From positions 1 through 36,040 of the forward strand of contig CANTEW010000027.1 of assembly GCA_947652925.1 (NCBI GenBank): a DNA stretch of 36,040 nt, read 5' to 3'. A model generated the notes under the pieces. The model was given only the letters and a program-made list of their open reading frames with translations, did no database searches and was not told the DNA's origin. The first letter of the stretch is position 1, and each line of letters opens with the position of its first letter. Position numbers and translations under genes: made by a program. The stretch is from an uncultured Lachnospiraceae bacterium (GTDB lineage: Bacteria > Bacillota > Clostridia > Lachnospirales > Lachnospiraceae). This document shows, piece by piece, positions 16,269 to 24,671 of this stretch.

Positions 16269-17570
16269 ATGATGTTCAAGAAAATGATGGCGGTAATGTT
16301 GGCTGGGATCATGTCTCTATCAGTATCCGCCTGTAGTCAGAAAAGCCCACTCAATGAGAACCTGGCAGACAATACAAAGGAAAATGAGAAAGTTGTCAAT
16401 CTGTTCGGACCTATGGAAAAATCAGATCCTGATGCAGGCAACACTGCAAGGACAGCCCAGGAGCAGACAGTCCGCATGGCGGAGGAGGAATTGGGCGTAT
16501 ACATGGAATACCGGACGTACACGGCGGCGGACTACCAGGATAAGACCTACGATGAAGTGACGCTGGACCGGGCGCGCAACAATATGGATGATCTGTATCT
16601 GTTAAATCCGGATACGATCCAGATACTGGGCAGGGAGGGAAAGCTGGCGGATCTGTCCGGTCTGGAAAGTGCGAAAGATCTGCGGGAAGTCGTGAGGACG
16701 GCCAACACGGTAGATGGAAAGCTGGTGGCCATCCCGCAGGAAGTGGTCGCTTATGGTCTCTTTGTAAATAAAGAGATGTTCGACCGATATAGATTGGATC
16801 TGCCGGATACGCCGGAAGAGTTTTTGGAGTGCTGCAAGGTATTTAAGGAAAAGGGGATCGAGACGCCCGTTGGTGCAAACCGCTGGTGGCTGGAGTGTTT
16901 TGTCCTCGCGCAGGCATATGCGGATATGTACAATGGAGATACCACAGAAGAAGAGGTGGCAGCGCTCAACAGCGGAGAGGCAAAACTGAGCGACTATATG
17001 CGTCCAGGTTTTGAGTTTCTAAAGGAGCTGATGGATCAGGGGTATATCGATGCAGAGAGAGCGTATGTCTCCGAAGCGATAGAAGGGGAAAAAGAAGATT
17101 TCTTGGAGCAGAAAACACCCATCGTCATGGCGTATTGGGGTGCGGCGAATACAGATACGGCCTATGGGGATCCGGATTTTGATATGCAGGTGATCGGATT
17201 TCCCAGCAGCCGGGGACAGATGCCTGTGATCTCGATGTCGGGATATGGTGTCAGTGCTGAGGCAGAGAACTATGGAGATGCCATGGATACGCTGGATATC
17301 ATGCTCTCGGATGAGGCGCTCCAGGTGTATTCGGAGGTCAACCAGGTGATCTCACCCTCCAAGAATGTCCAGGTGGATCATAAGGATGCGCTGAGACCGC
17401 TCAACGACCGGATCGATGAAGGCGTCTATGTACTCGGATCCAATGCGGGTATGAACGTTGAGCAGTGGGGGAATATCTGCCTGATCGTGCGGGAGTTGTT
17501 AAATGGCTCCTCTGTGGATGCATGTATGGAGCAGTTTGATAGACTGCAGGAAGAGGCTTTAGATCAGTAA
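16269..17570 (+). CDS. Extracellular solute-binding lipoprotein (family 1, sugar type), no transporter nearby
   Basis: The 433-aa protein begins with a lipoprotein signal peptide: a hydrophobic stretch to residue 21, then lipobox Cys22 (SVSAC). The mature part has family 1 binding-protein features: LYLLNPDTIQILGREGKLADLSGL, KLVAIPQEVVAYGLFVNKEMF, DTPEEFLECCKVFKEKG, PIVMAYWGAAN. The ATG follows the kinase stop with no gap, preceded by AAAGGGA, so translation is probably coupled. An adjacent ATG at 16272 is equally possible. No ABC permease or ATPase of the sugar class lies nearby. The protein may therefore present a ligand to the kinase sensor rather than, or as well as, feeding an unlinked transporter (inference). 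It ends at a strong terminator. Confidence 0.88.
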   Translation: MMFKKMMAVMLAGIMSLSVSACSQKSPLNENLADNTKENEKVVNLFGPMEKSDPDAGNTARTAQEQTVRMAEEELGVYMEYRTYTAADYQDKTYDEVTLDRARNNMDDLYLLNPDTIQILGREGKLADLSGLESAKDLREVVRTANTVDGKLVAIPQEVVAYGLFVNKEMFDRYRLDLPDTPEEFLECCKVFKEKGIETPVGANRWWLECFVLAQAYADMYNGDTTEEEVAALNSGEAKLSDYMRPGFEFLKELMDQGYIDAERAYVSEAIEGEKEDFLEQKTPIVMAYWGAANTDTAYGDPDFDMQVIGFPSSRGQMPVISMSGYGVSAEAENYGDAMDTLDIMLSDEALQVYSEVNQVISPSKNVQVDHKDALRPLNDRIDEGVYVLGSNAGMNVEQWGNICLIVRELLNGSSVDACMEQFDRLQEEALDQ

Positions 17571-17579
17571 AAAACAAAA

Positions 17580-17622
17580 AGAAAGCGTCTGGCTGGAAAA
17601 TGGCCAAACGCTTTCTTTTTTT
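17580..17622. terminator. Bidirectional intrinsic terminator between convergent genes
   Basis: The arms AGAAAGCGT (17580-17588) and ACGCTTTCT (17608-17616) pair perfectly. A further TGGC/GCCA pairing lies inside, and a T-run follows to 17622. The A-rich left flank gives the T-run for the opposite strand, so it can stop both the binding-protein and vanW transcripts. Confidence 0.9.
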
Positions 17623-19054
17623 ATTGAGCGATGTATATACTGTCCGCGACTTTTTCCATATCGACCTGGCTCCCGTCTGCATGAGAGACGCGCCGATATG
17701 TTTCCACTGCCAGCGTGCCAGGGGCGGGGTCATCGATGGTCCTTGTCTCGATCTCCACAGGCGCTTCTTCTGTCTTCGTCCCCCAGATATCCACCGTCAG
17801 ATCCCCGTTTGTAAAGGATACGTCTATGCGAATCGGATAGCTCTTATCATTGGCGATCTGCAGGTCATAGAAACCCCATGCGACAGCGGCATCCACTCCG
17901 GCGGGGATGTAGCTGGAGACATAGTCGTGGTTCCACCGCTCCACGATCTTCAGATCAGCGAAGAGTGCGGCGGCAAAGATCGTGGAAGAGACCTGGCAGA
18001 TGCCCCCGCCGTATGCCTGGACGATCTGTCCGTCCAGGATGGCGTTGTCCAGTTTGAAACCGGTGGCCTCCGTCTGTTCCCCCACCATGTTGTTGAAGGA
18101 GAACACGCCGCCGCTGACCAGGATCGAGCCATTGCATTTTTCGGTGGCCAGGGCGATATTGGTGAGGCGGTTGGATGTGCCGCCGACTTGGGTGGTAAAT
18201 GTACTCAGTTTATCTGCAAAGAGACGGTCTTTTAGATCTTGGGCGTGGATCTCTGGCTCTGTGTACACCAGATCCACAGCCACAGTGCTGCCCTCCTCGG
18301 CTGCGTCCAGGGCGAGCCGGGCGCTCTCTTTATCGAATCCTACACCGGGGATCCCTTCTACGATACCATAGCCGTTCTCCGGATCCAGCGTGGCGTTTGC
18401 CGGCTCTGTGTGGATCTCCTCATAGACCTGGTCCAGATCTACGGCGTTTACATTTCCCAGTGTATCCGGACAGGCGATCACATTTTCAAAGTCATCTGCC
18501 TGTACAGCTGCGATGATCTTTTTCGTGAGCGCGTCCTCGTCCACGATCTGTCCGGCTGTGCCCACAGTGAAGAGCAGCTGATCCTCTTCGATCTTATAGG
18601 AGGTCTGTGTGGTGCTGTCGGCGTCCAGGAGGCCGCTGTCGGCGATGGATCGCTGCAAGGCTTTGATATCTCTTACAGTGGACAGGGTAGTGCTGTGGTC
18701 TCCCAGGAGGAGAGCCTTCAACAAGGCCAGGCCCCGGGCAGAGAATCTTTTCTGGCTTTTCTGGAGAGCTTTTTCAGCGGCGGCTTTGGGATCGGATCCC
18801 AGTGCGTCCCCCACGGGGACCTGATAGCTCTTTCCTTCAAAAGCGACCGTTAGGCTGGCGTTCTTGCGGTATCTCTGTTCGTTCTCTTCTAAGGTCTCTG
18901 TCGCCTCTTCCAGTGTCATGCCCCCGAGGGGGAGATCATTTATCGTGGTCCGGGGCAGCATACGCTCTGTATCGGGCAGAGCGCAGAGGAGGATATACAC
19001 GCCGGCCAGCAGTGATGATATGCCGGCTGCGATCATGGGTGCGGTACGTTTCAT
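17621..19054 (-). CDS. VanW family protein with peptidoglycan-binding-4 region
   Basis: The 477-aa protein has one N-terminal membrane segment (about residues 7-27). A PG_binding_4-like region follows (LPLGGMTLEEATETLEENEQ and repeats, about 40-260). The VanW domain is at about 280-420: FTTQVGGTSNRLTNIALATE, GSILVSGGVFSFNNMVGEQT, GFKLDNAILDG, YGGGICQVSSTIFAAALF and ERWNHDYVSSYIPAGVDA. Members are exported envelope proteins of unclear function, first seen in vancomycin-resistance clusters but widespread in clostridia; no other van genes are present here. A short C-terminal beta tail replaces the G5 domain of some relatives. The start has AAAGGAG 12 bases upstream and its own promoter, divergent from the ABC transporter operon. 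Confidence 0.92.
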   Translation of the reverse strand: MKRTAPMIAAGISSLLAGVYILLCALPDTERMLPRTTINDLPLGGMTLEEATETLEENEQRYRKNASLTVAFEGKSYQVPVGDALGSDPKAAAEKALQKSQKRFSARGLALLKALLLGDHSTTLSTVRDIKALQRSIADSGLLDADSTTQTSYKIEEDQLLFTVGTAGQIVDEDALTKKIIAAVQADDFENVIACPDTLGNVNAVDLDQVYEEIHTEPANATLDPENGYGIVEGIPGVGFDKESARLALDAAEEGSTVAVDLVYTEPEIHAQDLKDRLFADKLSTFTTQVGGTSNRLTNIALATEKCNGSILVSGGVFSFNNMVGEQTEATGFKLDNAILDGQIVQAYGGGICQVSSTIFAAALFADLKIVERWNHDYVSSYIPAGVDAAVAWGFYDLQIANDKSYPIRIDVSFTNGDLTVDIWGTKTEEAPVEIETRTIDDPAPGTLAVETYRRVSHADGSQVDMEKVADSIYIAQ

Positions 19055-19114
19055 GTTCAGGGTCCACTCCTTTATCTGGGAAAGATCTTATCTTGCATCA
19101 TTTTGTTATTTCCG

Positions 19115-19143
19115 ATGATATCATGTATGGTCCGATTTTTCAA
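19115..19143 (-). promoter_or_regulatory. Extended -10 promoter for the vanW-family gene
   Basis: On the minus strand TTGAAA (19138-19143) and TATCAT (19115-19120) are separated by 17 bp, with TG in the extended -10 position. The gene start is 60 bp downstream. Confidence 0.65.
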
Positions 19144-19163
19144 GCGCGGCGGGAGATCCGGTA

Positions 19164-19193
19164 TTGACAAAGCTCGTACGGGGAGCGTATGCT
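19164..19193 (+). promoter_or_regulatory. Upstream candidate promoter of the amino acid transporter operon
   Basis: TTGACA at 19164-19169, an 18-bp spacer and TATGCT at 19188-19193. It lies 51 bp upstream of a second, better-placed promoter with an identical -35. Confidence 0.5.
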
Positions 19194-19214
19194 ATTTTGC
19201 GGCGCCCAATATGC

Positions 19215-19243
19215 TTGACAAATTGCGCGTTCTCATGTATGAT
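19215..19243 (+). promoter_or_regulatory. Main sigma-A promoter of the amino acid transporter operon
   Basis: A consensus TTGACA at 19215-19220, a 17-bp spacer and TATGAT at 19238-19243. The predicted start near 19250 gives a ~37-nt leader, too short for a riboswitch or T-box. Confidence 0.8.
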
Positions 19244-19286
19244 CTTACACAGAGAAATGAATTCTACTATTTTTGGGAGGGAAGTT

Positions 19287-20492
19287 ATGATGAAAATGAG
19301 AAAAGCATTATCTGCCATGCTGGTGGCAGCTATGACCATGTCTCTGATGGCGGGCTGTGGTTCCGGATCTTCAGATACAGGTTCCAGTTCCGGTACAAGC
19401 AGTGCCAAAGAGGAGAGCAGCGACGAGGCTGTCTTTAAGATCGGCGGCATCGGGCCGGTGACCGGCGGTGCGGCGGTCTATGGGGAAGCGGTGAAGAACG
19501 GCTCTGAGCTTGCGGTAAAAGAGATCAATGAGGCAGGCGGTATCAACGGCGTGCAGATCGAGATGGATTACCAGGATGACGAGCATGACGCAGAGAAAGC
19601 GGTCAATGCTTATAATTCATTAAAGGACTGGGGGATGCATGCGCTCCTGGGTACTGTGACATCTGCTCCCTGTGTGGCTGTGGGTGAGGTATCCAAGGAC
19701 GACAATATCTTCATGCTGACACCCTCCGGTACAGCTGTAGAATGTGTACAGTATGACAATGCTTTCCGCGTATGTTTCTCCGACCCGATGCAGGGTCTGG
19801 AATCTGCGAAATATATTGGTGAAAAAGGGCTGGCAAAGAAAGTCGCAGCGATCTATGACAGTTCAGACGTATATTCCACAGGTATCTACGAAGCGTTTGT
19901 GAAAGAGGCGGAAAACCAGGATTTTGAAGTTGTGGCAGCGGAAGCGTTCACCGCAGAGGCGAAGACGGATTTCTCCGTGCAGCTCCAGAAAGCAAAAGAT
20001 GCGGGCGCAGAGCTGGTATTCCTGCCATTTTATTATACAGAGGCTTCCCTGGTGCTGAAACAGGCGGCTGGGATGGATTATGCCCCGATCTTCTTCGGAT
20101 GCGACGGTATGGACGGTATCCTTGCAGTGGAAGGGTTTGACGTGGATCTGGCCAATAACCTGATGTTCATGAGCCCATTTACCCCAACTTCCGAGGATGA
20201 GGCGATCCAGAAGTTCGTAAAAGATTATGAAGAGGCATATGGGAGTACCCCCAACCAGTTCGCGGCGGACGCTTATGATGGGATCTATGCCATCAAAGCG
20301 GCGATGGAAGAGAAGGATATCACACCGGACATGTCTCCATCGGATATCTGCGATGCGATGAAAGAAGCAATGGTCAATATCACCATCGACGGCGTGACAG
20401 CTAAAGGCCTGACCTGGGAAGCCAGCGGAGAACCCAGCAAAGAGCCGATGGTAGTCAAGATCGAGGATGGAGATTATGCAGTTGTAGAATAA
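19287..20492 (+). CDS. Branched-chain amino acid type ABC transporter substrate-binding lipoprotein
   Basis: The 401-aa protein has a lipoprotein signal peptide ending at Cys24 (LMAGC), a Ser/Gly-rich linker, then a Peripla_BP_6 (LivJ/LivK) domain. Motifs include IGGIGPVTGGAAVYGEAVKNG, AVKEINEAGGINGVQIEM, DYQDDEHDAEKAVNAYN and FAADAYDGIYAIKAAME. It captures the substrate at the membrane surface for the LivHMGF complex encoded downstream. True specificity (Leu/Ile/Val, another amino acid or an amide) cannot be read from sequence. The start at 19287 follows GGGAGG by six bases; the frame is open further upstream, but that part crosses the promoter. A hairpin separates it from the permease genes. 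Confidence 0.93.
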   Translation: MMKMRKALSAMLVAAMTMSLMAGCGSGSSDTGSSSGTSSAKEESSDEAVFKIGGIGPVTGGAAVYGEAVKNGSELAVKEINEAGGINGVQIEMDYQDDEHDAEKAVNAYNSLKDWGMHALLGTVTSAPCVAVGEVSKDDNIFMLTPSGTAVECVQYDNAFRVCFSDPMQGLESAKYIGEKGLAKKVAAIYDSSDVYSTGIYEAFVKEAENQDFEVVAAEAFTAEAKTDFSVQLQKAKDAGAELVFLPFYYTEASLVLKQAAGMDYAPIFFGCDGMDGILAVEGFDVDLANNLMFMSPFTPTSEDEAIQKFVKDYEEAYGSTPNQFAADAYDGIYAIKAAMEEKDITPDMSPSDICDAMKEAMVNITIDGVTAKGLTWEASGEPSKEPMVVKIEDGDYAVVE

Positions 20493-20508
20493 AGACCAGA
20501 AGATAGAG

Positions 20509-20540
20509 GGTTATCTTTGTTAAGATAACCTTCTTTTATT
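20509..20540 (+). terminator. Intercistronic hairpin (partial terminator or stabiliser) between binding protein and permeases
   Basis: GGTTATCTT (20509-20517) pairs perfectly with AAGATAACC (20522-20530) across a 4-nt loop, and TTCTTTTATT follows. It would let part of the transcript end here or protect the first message, giving more binding protein than permease. Confidence 0.75.
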
Positions 20541-20565
20541 ACAGTACGCCAGAGGGGGGATTTGT

Positions 20566-21450
20566 ATGAGTTTTATATCTTATTTGATCAATGGCATCAG
20601 TCTTGGGAGTGTGTATGCGATCATCGCCCTTGGCTATACCATGGTATATGGGATCGCCAAGATGCTGAACTTTGCGCACGGTGATGTCATTATGATCGGT
20701 GCGTATGTGGTCATGACAGCGATCGCCAGCGCCGGTCTCTCGCCATTGGCCGCAGTGCTCTTGGCGATCGTTTTCTGCACGGTCCTGGGTGTTTTGATCG
20801 AGAGTGTGGCGTATCGGCCTTTATTGAACGCGTCGTCTTCGCTGGCCGTCCTGATCACGGCTATCGGCGTCAGTTATCTGCTGCAGAATGTGGCGCTCCT
20901 GATCTTCGGCGCAAATACAAAATCTTTTTCATCGGTGGTCCCGGTACCTGCGTTGGTGCTGGCCGGGGGGAAACTGACAATAGCGGGGGAGACGATCGCC
21001 ACGATCATCTCATGTGTCATCATCATGGTGGTCCTCACCCTGTTCATCAAGAAGTCAAAGGCTGGACAGGCGATGCTGGCAGTCTCTGAGGATAAAGGTG
21101 CGGCACAGCTCATGGGGATCAATGTAAATGGGACGATCGCCCTCACATTCGCGATCGGGTCTGCGCTGGCCGCGGTAGCGGGTGTGCTGCTGTGTTCGGC
21201 GTATCCATCCCTGACTCCCTATACAGGGGCTATGCCGGGCATCAAGGCATTCGTGGCCGCTGTGTTCGGCGGTATCGGGTCGATCCCGGGCGCTCTGATC
21301 GGGGGGATCTTGCTGGGTGTGATCGAGATATTTGGAAAAGCCTATATCTCATCCCAGATGGCGGATGCGATCGTGTTCGGCGTGCTGATCATCGTACTGA
21401 TCGTGAAGCCTACAGGCATCCTCGGCAAAAATATCCAGGAGAAAGTGTAG
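20566..21450 (+). CDS. livH: Branched-chain amino acid ABC transporter permease LivH
   Basis: This 294-aa integral membrane protein is one of the two permease halves of the LIV-type importer. It begins ISYLINGISLGSVYAIIALG, the hallmark of LivH, with YTMVYGIAKMLNFAHGDVIM next. About eight hydrophobic segments follow. The cytoplasmic ATPase-contact loop reads SEDKGAAQLMGINVNGTIALTF-like around residues 175-200, and the late motif GIKAFVAAVFGGIGSIPGAL is intact. The start at 20566 has AGAGGGGGGA upstream. The gene ends immediately before livM. Confidence 0.95.
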   Translation: MSFISYLINGISLGSVYAIIALGYTMVYGIAKMLNFAHGDVIMIGAYVVMTAIASAGLSPLAAVLLAIVFCTVLGVLIESVAYRPLLNASSSLAVLITAIGVSYLLQNVALLIFGANTKSFSSVVPVPALVLAGGKLTIAGETIATIISCVIIMVVLTLFIKKSKAGQAMLAVSEDKGAAQLMGINVNGTIALTFAIGSALAAVAGVLLCSAYPSLTPYTGAMPGIKAFVAAVFGGIGSIPGALIGGILLGVIEIFGKAYISSQMADAIVFGVLIIVLIVKPTGILGKNIQEKV

Positions 21451-21456
21451 GTGGAC

Positions 21457-22530
21457 ATGATGAAGAAAATGAATAAGACAACAAAGAGCAATATGGTCAC
21501 ATATCTTATGGTGATCGTGATATTTATCGCTGTGCAGGCCATGGTCGCTACTGGGAATGTCTCCAGTCTCCTACAGGGGCTCCTGGTGCCCTTATGCGCC
21601 TATGTGATCCTGGCGGTCTCGCTGAATCTGACCGTAGGTATACTGGGTGAGCTGAGTCTGGGGCATGCCGGGTTTATGTGTGTGGGTGCTTTTACCAGTG
21701 CCTTTTTTTCCAAATGCGCGGTGGAGGCCATCCCGGCGGCAGGTGTACGTTATCTGATCGCGCTTTTGATCGGTGCGGCGGCGGCGGGCATCTGCGGGAT
21801 CGTGATCGGGATCCCGGTCCTGCGTCTGAAAGGGGATTATCTTGCCATTGTCACACTGGCTTTTGGCGAGATCATCAAGAATATCGTGAATATCCTGTTC
21901 ATAGGTAAAGACAGCAAAGGGTTTCATTTTTCCACAAAGGACTCTATGTCCCTGGGACTGGAGGACGGGGGGACAGTGATCGTCAACGGCCCTCAGGGGA
22001 TCACGGGGACACCCAAGGATTCTACTTTTGTGATCGGGGTGGTGCTGATCCTGGTCACGCTGTTCATCGTCTTGAACCTGATGCATTCCAGGAGCGGGCG
22101 GGCGATCATGGCGATCCGCGATAACCGCATCGCTGCTGAGTCCGTGGGCATCAATATCACCAAATACAAATTGATGGCGTTTTCCGTCTCAGCGGCCCTG
22201 GCGGGCGTGGCGGGCGTGATCTATGCACATAACCTGGCGACCCTGACGGCCCAGCCAAAGAATTTCGGCTACAATATGTCCATCATGATCCTTGTCTTTG
22301 TCGTGCTGGGCGGGATCGGGAATATGAGGGGATCCATCATCGCGGCGATCATACTCACACTGCTGCCTGAACTGCTCAGGGGCTTGAGCGATTACCGGAT
22401 GCTGATCTATGCAGTGGTGCTGATCGTCATGATGCTGTTCAACTGGAGTCCCAAAGCCATCGAGTGGAGAGAGAGATACCTCTCCAGGTTCAGGAGAAAA
22501 AATAATAAGAGTACTAAGGAGGCTGCATAA
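21457..22530 (+). CDS. livM: Branched-chain amino acid ABC transporter permease LivM
   Basis: This 357-aa integral membrane protein is the second permease half. It contains NLTVGILGELSLGHAGFMCV and GDYLAIVTLAFGEIIKNIVN, both diagnostic for LivM. The coupling-loop sequence SGRAIMAIRDNRIAAESVGI and the late motif FVVLGGIGNMRGSIIAAIIL are also present. The start is ambiguous: GTG 21451 directly follows the livH stop, and ATG codons lie at 21457 and 21460. TAGGTGG fits 21460 best by spacing, and 21457 is taken as a compromise. Translation is probably coupled to livH. Confidence 0.94.
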   Translation: MMKKMNKTTKSNMVTYLMVIVIFIAVQAMVATGNVSSLLQGLLVPLCAYVILAVSLNLTVGILGELSLGHAGFMCVGAFTSAFFSKCAVEAIPAAGVRYLIALLIGAAAAGICGIVIGIPVLRLKGDYLAIVTLAFGEIIKNIVNILFIGKDSKGFHFSTKDSMSLGLEDGGTVIVNGPQGITGTPKDSTFVIGVVLILVTLFIVLNLMHSRSGRAIMAIRDNRIAAESVGINITKYKLMAFSVSAALAGVAGVIYAHNLATLTAQPKNFGYNMSIMILVFVVLGGIGNMRGSIIAAIILTLLPELLRGLSDYRMLIYAVVLIVMMLFNWSPKAIEWRERYLSRFRRKNNKSTKEAA

Positions 22531-22532
22531 AT

Positions 22533-23291
22533 ATGGCATTATTGAAAGTAGATAATCTGGGTATCTCCTTTGGCGGCCTGCGCGCGGTAAATGAATTCCA
22601 TCTGAAGATCGAGAAGGGATGCCTGTACGGGCTGATCGGGCCCAACGGCGCGGGGAAGACCACGGTCTTTAACCTGTTGACGGGTGTGTACAAGCCGGAT
22701 GAGGGGGTGATACTCCTGGACGGTGAGAACATCGTGGGCAGGAAGACGATCGATATCAATAAGGCAGGGGTGGCCCGGACCTTCCAGAATATCCGTCTCT
22801 TTAAGGATCTCTCGGTGCTTGACAATGTGAAAGTGGGCCTCCATAACCATTATAAATATTCCACGCTGGAAGGGATCTTCAGGCTGCCCAAGTATTTTAA
22901 AGTGGAAAAGGCGATGGATGAGCGGGCGATGGAACTTTTGGCTGTGTTCGGCCTGGATAAGGAAGCGGATACCCTGGCGGCGAACCTGCCGTATGGCAAG
23001 CAGCGTGAGCTGGAGATCACGAGGGCGCTGGCCACAGAGCCGAAGCTGCTCCTTCTGGATGAGCCTGCCGCGGGGATGAACCCCAATGAGACAAAGGGAT
23101 TGATGGAGACGATCCGTTTTGTGAGGGATGAGTTCCAAATGACGATCCTTTTGATCGAACACGATATGAAATTGGTATCCGGGATCTGTGAGGAACTGAC
23201 GGTCCTTAATTTTGGCCAGGTACTCGCAGAAGGGAAGACCGGCGATGTGCTCAATGATCCGGAAGTCATCAAAGCGTATCTGGGTGAATAA
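22533..23291 (+). CDS. livG: Branched-chain amino acid ABC transporter ATP-binding protein LivG
   Basis: The 252-aa ATPase subunit has Walker A GPNGAGKTT (~residue 36), Q-loop region ARTFQNIRLFKDLSVLDNV, a signature variant LPYGKQRELEITRAL instead of LSGGQ (usual for LivG), Walker B LLLLDEPAAGMNPNE and the switch histidine in LLIEHDMKLV. It pairs with LivF to energise import through LivH/LivM. AAGGAGG lies upstream of the ATG and livM ends 2 bp before. Confidence 0.96.
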   Translation: MALLKVDNLGISFGGLRAVNEFHLKIEKGCLYGLIGPNGAGKTTVFNLLTGVYKPDEGVILLDGENIVGRKTIDINKAGVARTFQNIRLFKDLSVLDNVKVGLHNHYKYSTLEGIFRLPKYFKVEKAMDERAMELLAVFGLDKEADTLAANLPYGKQRELEITRALATEPKLLLLDEPAAGMNPNETKGLMETIRFVRDEFQMTILLIEHDMKLVSGICEELTVLNFGQVLAEGKTGDVLNDPEVIKAYLGE

Positions 23292-23306
23292 GGGGGGATG
23301 GCGAAA

Positions 23307-24017
23307 ATGGCGATGCTTGAGATAAAAGACATTGAAGTATATTATGGTATGATCCAGGCGATCAAAGGGATCTCTTTTGAAGTCAACGAGGGGGAGGTCA
23401 TCGCTCTGATCGGAGCCAACGGCGCCGGAAAGACCACGATCCTCCATACGATCACCGGACTGCTCTCGCCGAAGAAAGGTTCCGTGGTCTTCGAGGGGAA
23501 AGACATCACGAAGATCCCTGCCCATAAGATCGTATCCCTGGGGATGGCCCATGTGCCGGAAGGGCGGAGGGTCTTTGCGGAGCTGTCTGTATATGAGAAT
23601 CTGAAGATGGGCGCATATACAAGGAAGGACAAAAATGAGGTCGGGGAGACTCTGAAGATGGTCTATGAGCGTTTTCCACGGCTCCAGGAGCGGAAGAACC
23701 AGCTCGCCGGGACTTTGAGCGGCGGTGAGCAGCAGATGCTGGCCATGGGGCGGGCGCTCATGTCCCATCCGAAGATCATCGTGATGGACGAGCCCTCCAT
23801 GGGTCTCTCCCCGATCCTGGTCAATGAGATCTTCGATATCATCCAGGAAGTGAGCGCAGGCGGCACGACAGTCCTCCTGGTGGAGCAGAATGCCAAGAAG
23901 GCGCTCTCCATCGCGGACAGGGCCTATGTCCTGGAGACAGGGAACATCGTCCTGGAAGGGAAGGCTGAGGAGCTGATGAATGACGATTCGATCAAAAAAG
24001 CCTATCTAGGGGAATAG
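23307..24017 (+). CDS. livF: Branched-chain amino acid ABC transporter ATP-binding protein LivF
   Basis: The 236-aa second ATPase of the importer has Walker A GANGAGKTT, signature LSGGEQQMLAMGRAL, Walker B IIVMDEPSMGLSPILV and LLVEQNAKKAL with the LivF-typical Q in place of H at the switch position. The start is set at ATG 23307 because AGGGGGG abuts the earlier ATG at 23298 with no spacer, whereas 23307 has normal spacing. The gene lies 15 bp after livG. Confidence 0.95.
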   Translation: MAMLEIKDIEVYYGMIQAIKGISFEVNEGEVIALIGANGAGKTTILHTITGLLSPKKGSVVFEGKDITKIPAHKIVSLGMAHVPEGRRVFAELSVYENLKMGAYTRKDKNEVGETLKMVYERFPRLQERKNQLAGTLSGGEQQMLAMGRALMSHPKIIVMDEPSMGLSPILVNEIFDIIQEVSAGGTTVLLVEQNAKKALSIADRAYVLETGNIVLEGKAEELMNDDSIKKAYLGE

Positions 24018-24029
24018 GAGGAAGTGTGT

Positions 24030-24647
24030 ATGGATAACGTGGTGATCACCATTGCAAGGCAGTATGGGAGCGGTGGGAAGACCGTAGGGAAGATGCTGGC
24101 AGAGAAGATGGGTATCCCCTGGTACAGCAGGGATATCCTTAAGATGGCGTCGGAAGAGAGCGGCATCAATGAACAACTGTTCATGCAGTCCGATGAGAGA
24201 TTAAAAAATGGTCTGTTCAAGCGGATAGCTCCGGATATCTATACAGGCGAGCTGATCCCTCCGGAGAGCAGTGATTTTGTGTCGGCGAAAAACCTGTTCA
24301 ATTATCAGGCGGAAGTGATCAAGCGTCTGGCGAAGACCCAGAGCTGTATCATCATCGGGCGTGCGGCGGATTTTGTCCTGAAAGACTATCCCAACGTGGT
24401 CAGCGTATTCGTCCATGGGTCGGAGGCGTTCAATCTGGCCAGGGCCATGGAACAGAACAGTATGACGGAGGAGGAGATGAAGAAGTTCATCGCCAAGACG
24501 GATAAGTACCGGGCAGAATTCTATAAGCATTATACTGGACGGGAGTGGACAGACGCCAGGAATTATGACCTGTGCCTGAACAGCAGTAAATTGGGATTTG
24601 AAAAGTGTGTGGAGGAGATCCAGGCTTATATCAAGGTAAGGTTTTGA
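24030..24647 (+). CDS. Cytidylate kinase-like family protein
   Basis: The 205-aa protein belongs to the cytidylate kinase-like P-loop family (PF13189 type). The glycine-rich nucleotide loop is ARQYGSGGKTVGKMLAEKMG, followed by IPWYSRDILKMASEESGI. The central segment SCIIIGRAADFVLKDYPNVV and a C-terminal helical lid region are also present. The family is distinct from canonical Cmk and its substrates are mostly untested. The start at 24030 follows TAGGAGGAAG; a GTG at 24024 is less well placed. It is 12 bp after livF with no terminator, so it shares the transporter transcript. Confidence 0.85.
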   Translation: MDNVVITIARQYGSGGKTVGKMLAEKMGIPWYSRDILKMASEESGINEQLFMQSDERLKNGLFKRIAPDIYTGELIPPESSDFVSAKNLFNYQAEVIKRLAKTQSCIIIGRAADFVLKDYPNVVSVFVHGSEAFNLARAMEQNSMTEEEMKKFIAKTDKYRAEFYKHYTGREWTDARNYDLCLNSSKLGFEKCVEEIQAYIKVRF

Positions 24648-24671
24648 CGGATGCGATAGGATACAGATATA

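Noticed and set aside
17621-19054. Vancomycin-resistance cluster
   Set aside because: Only a VanW-family gene is present. VanH, VanA/B, VanX and VanRS genes are absent, and VanW relatives are common in susceptible clostridia.
19244-19286. T-box or riboswitch ahead of the amino acid transporter
   Set aside because: The leader is ~37 nt, too short for either, with no TGGN anti-terminator sequence.
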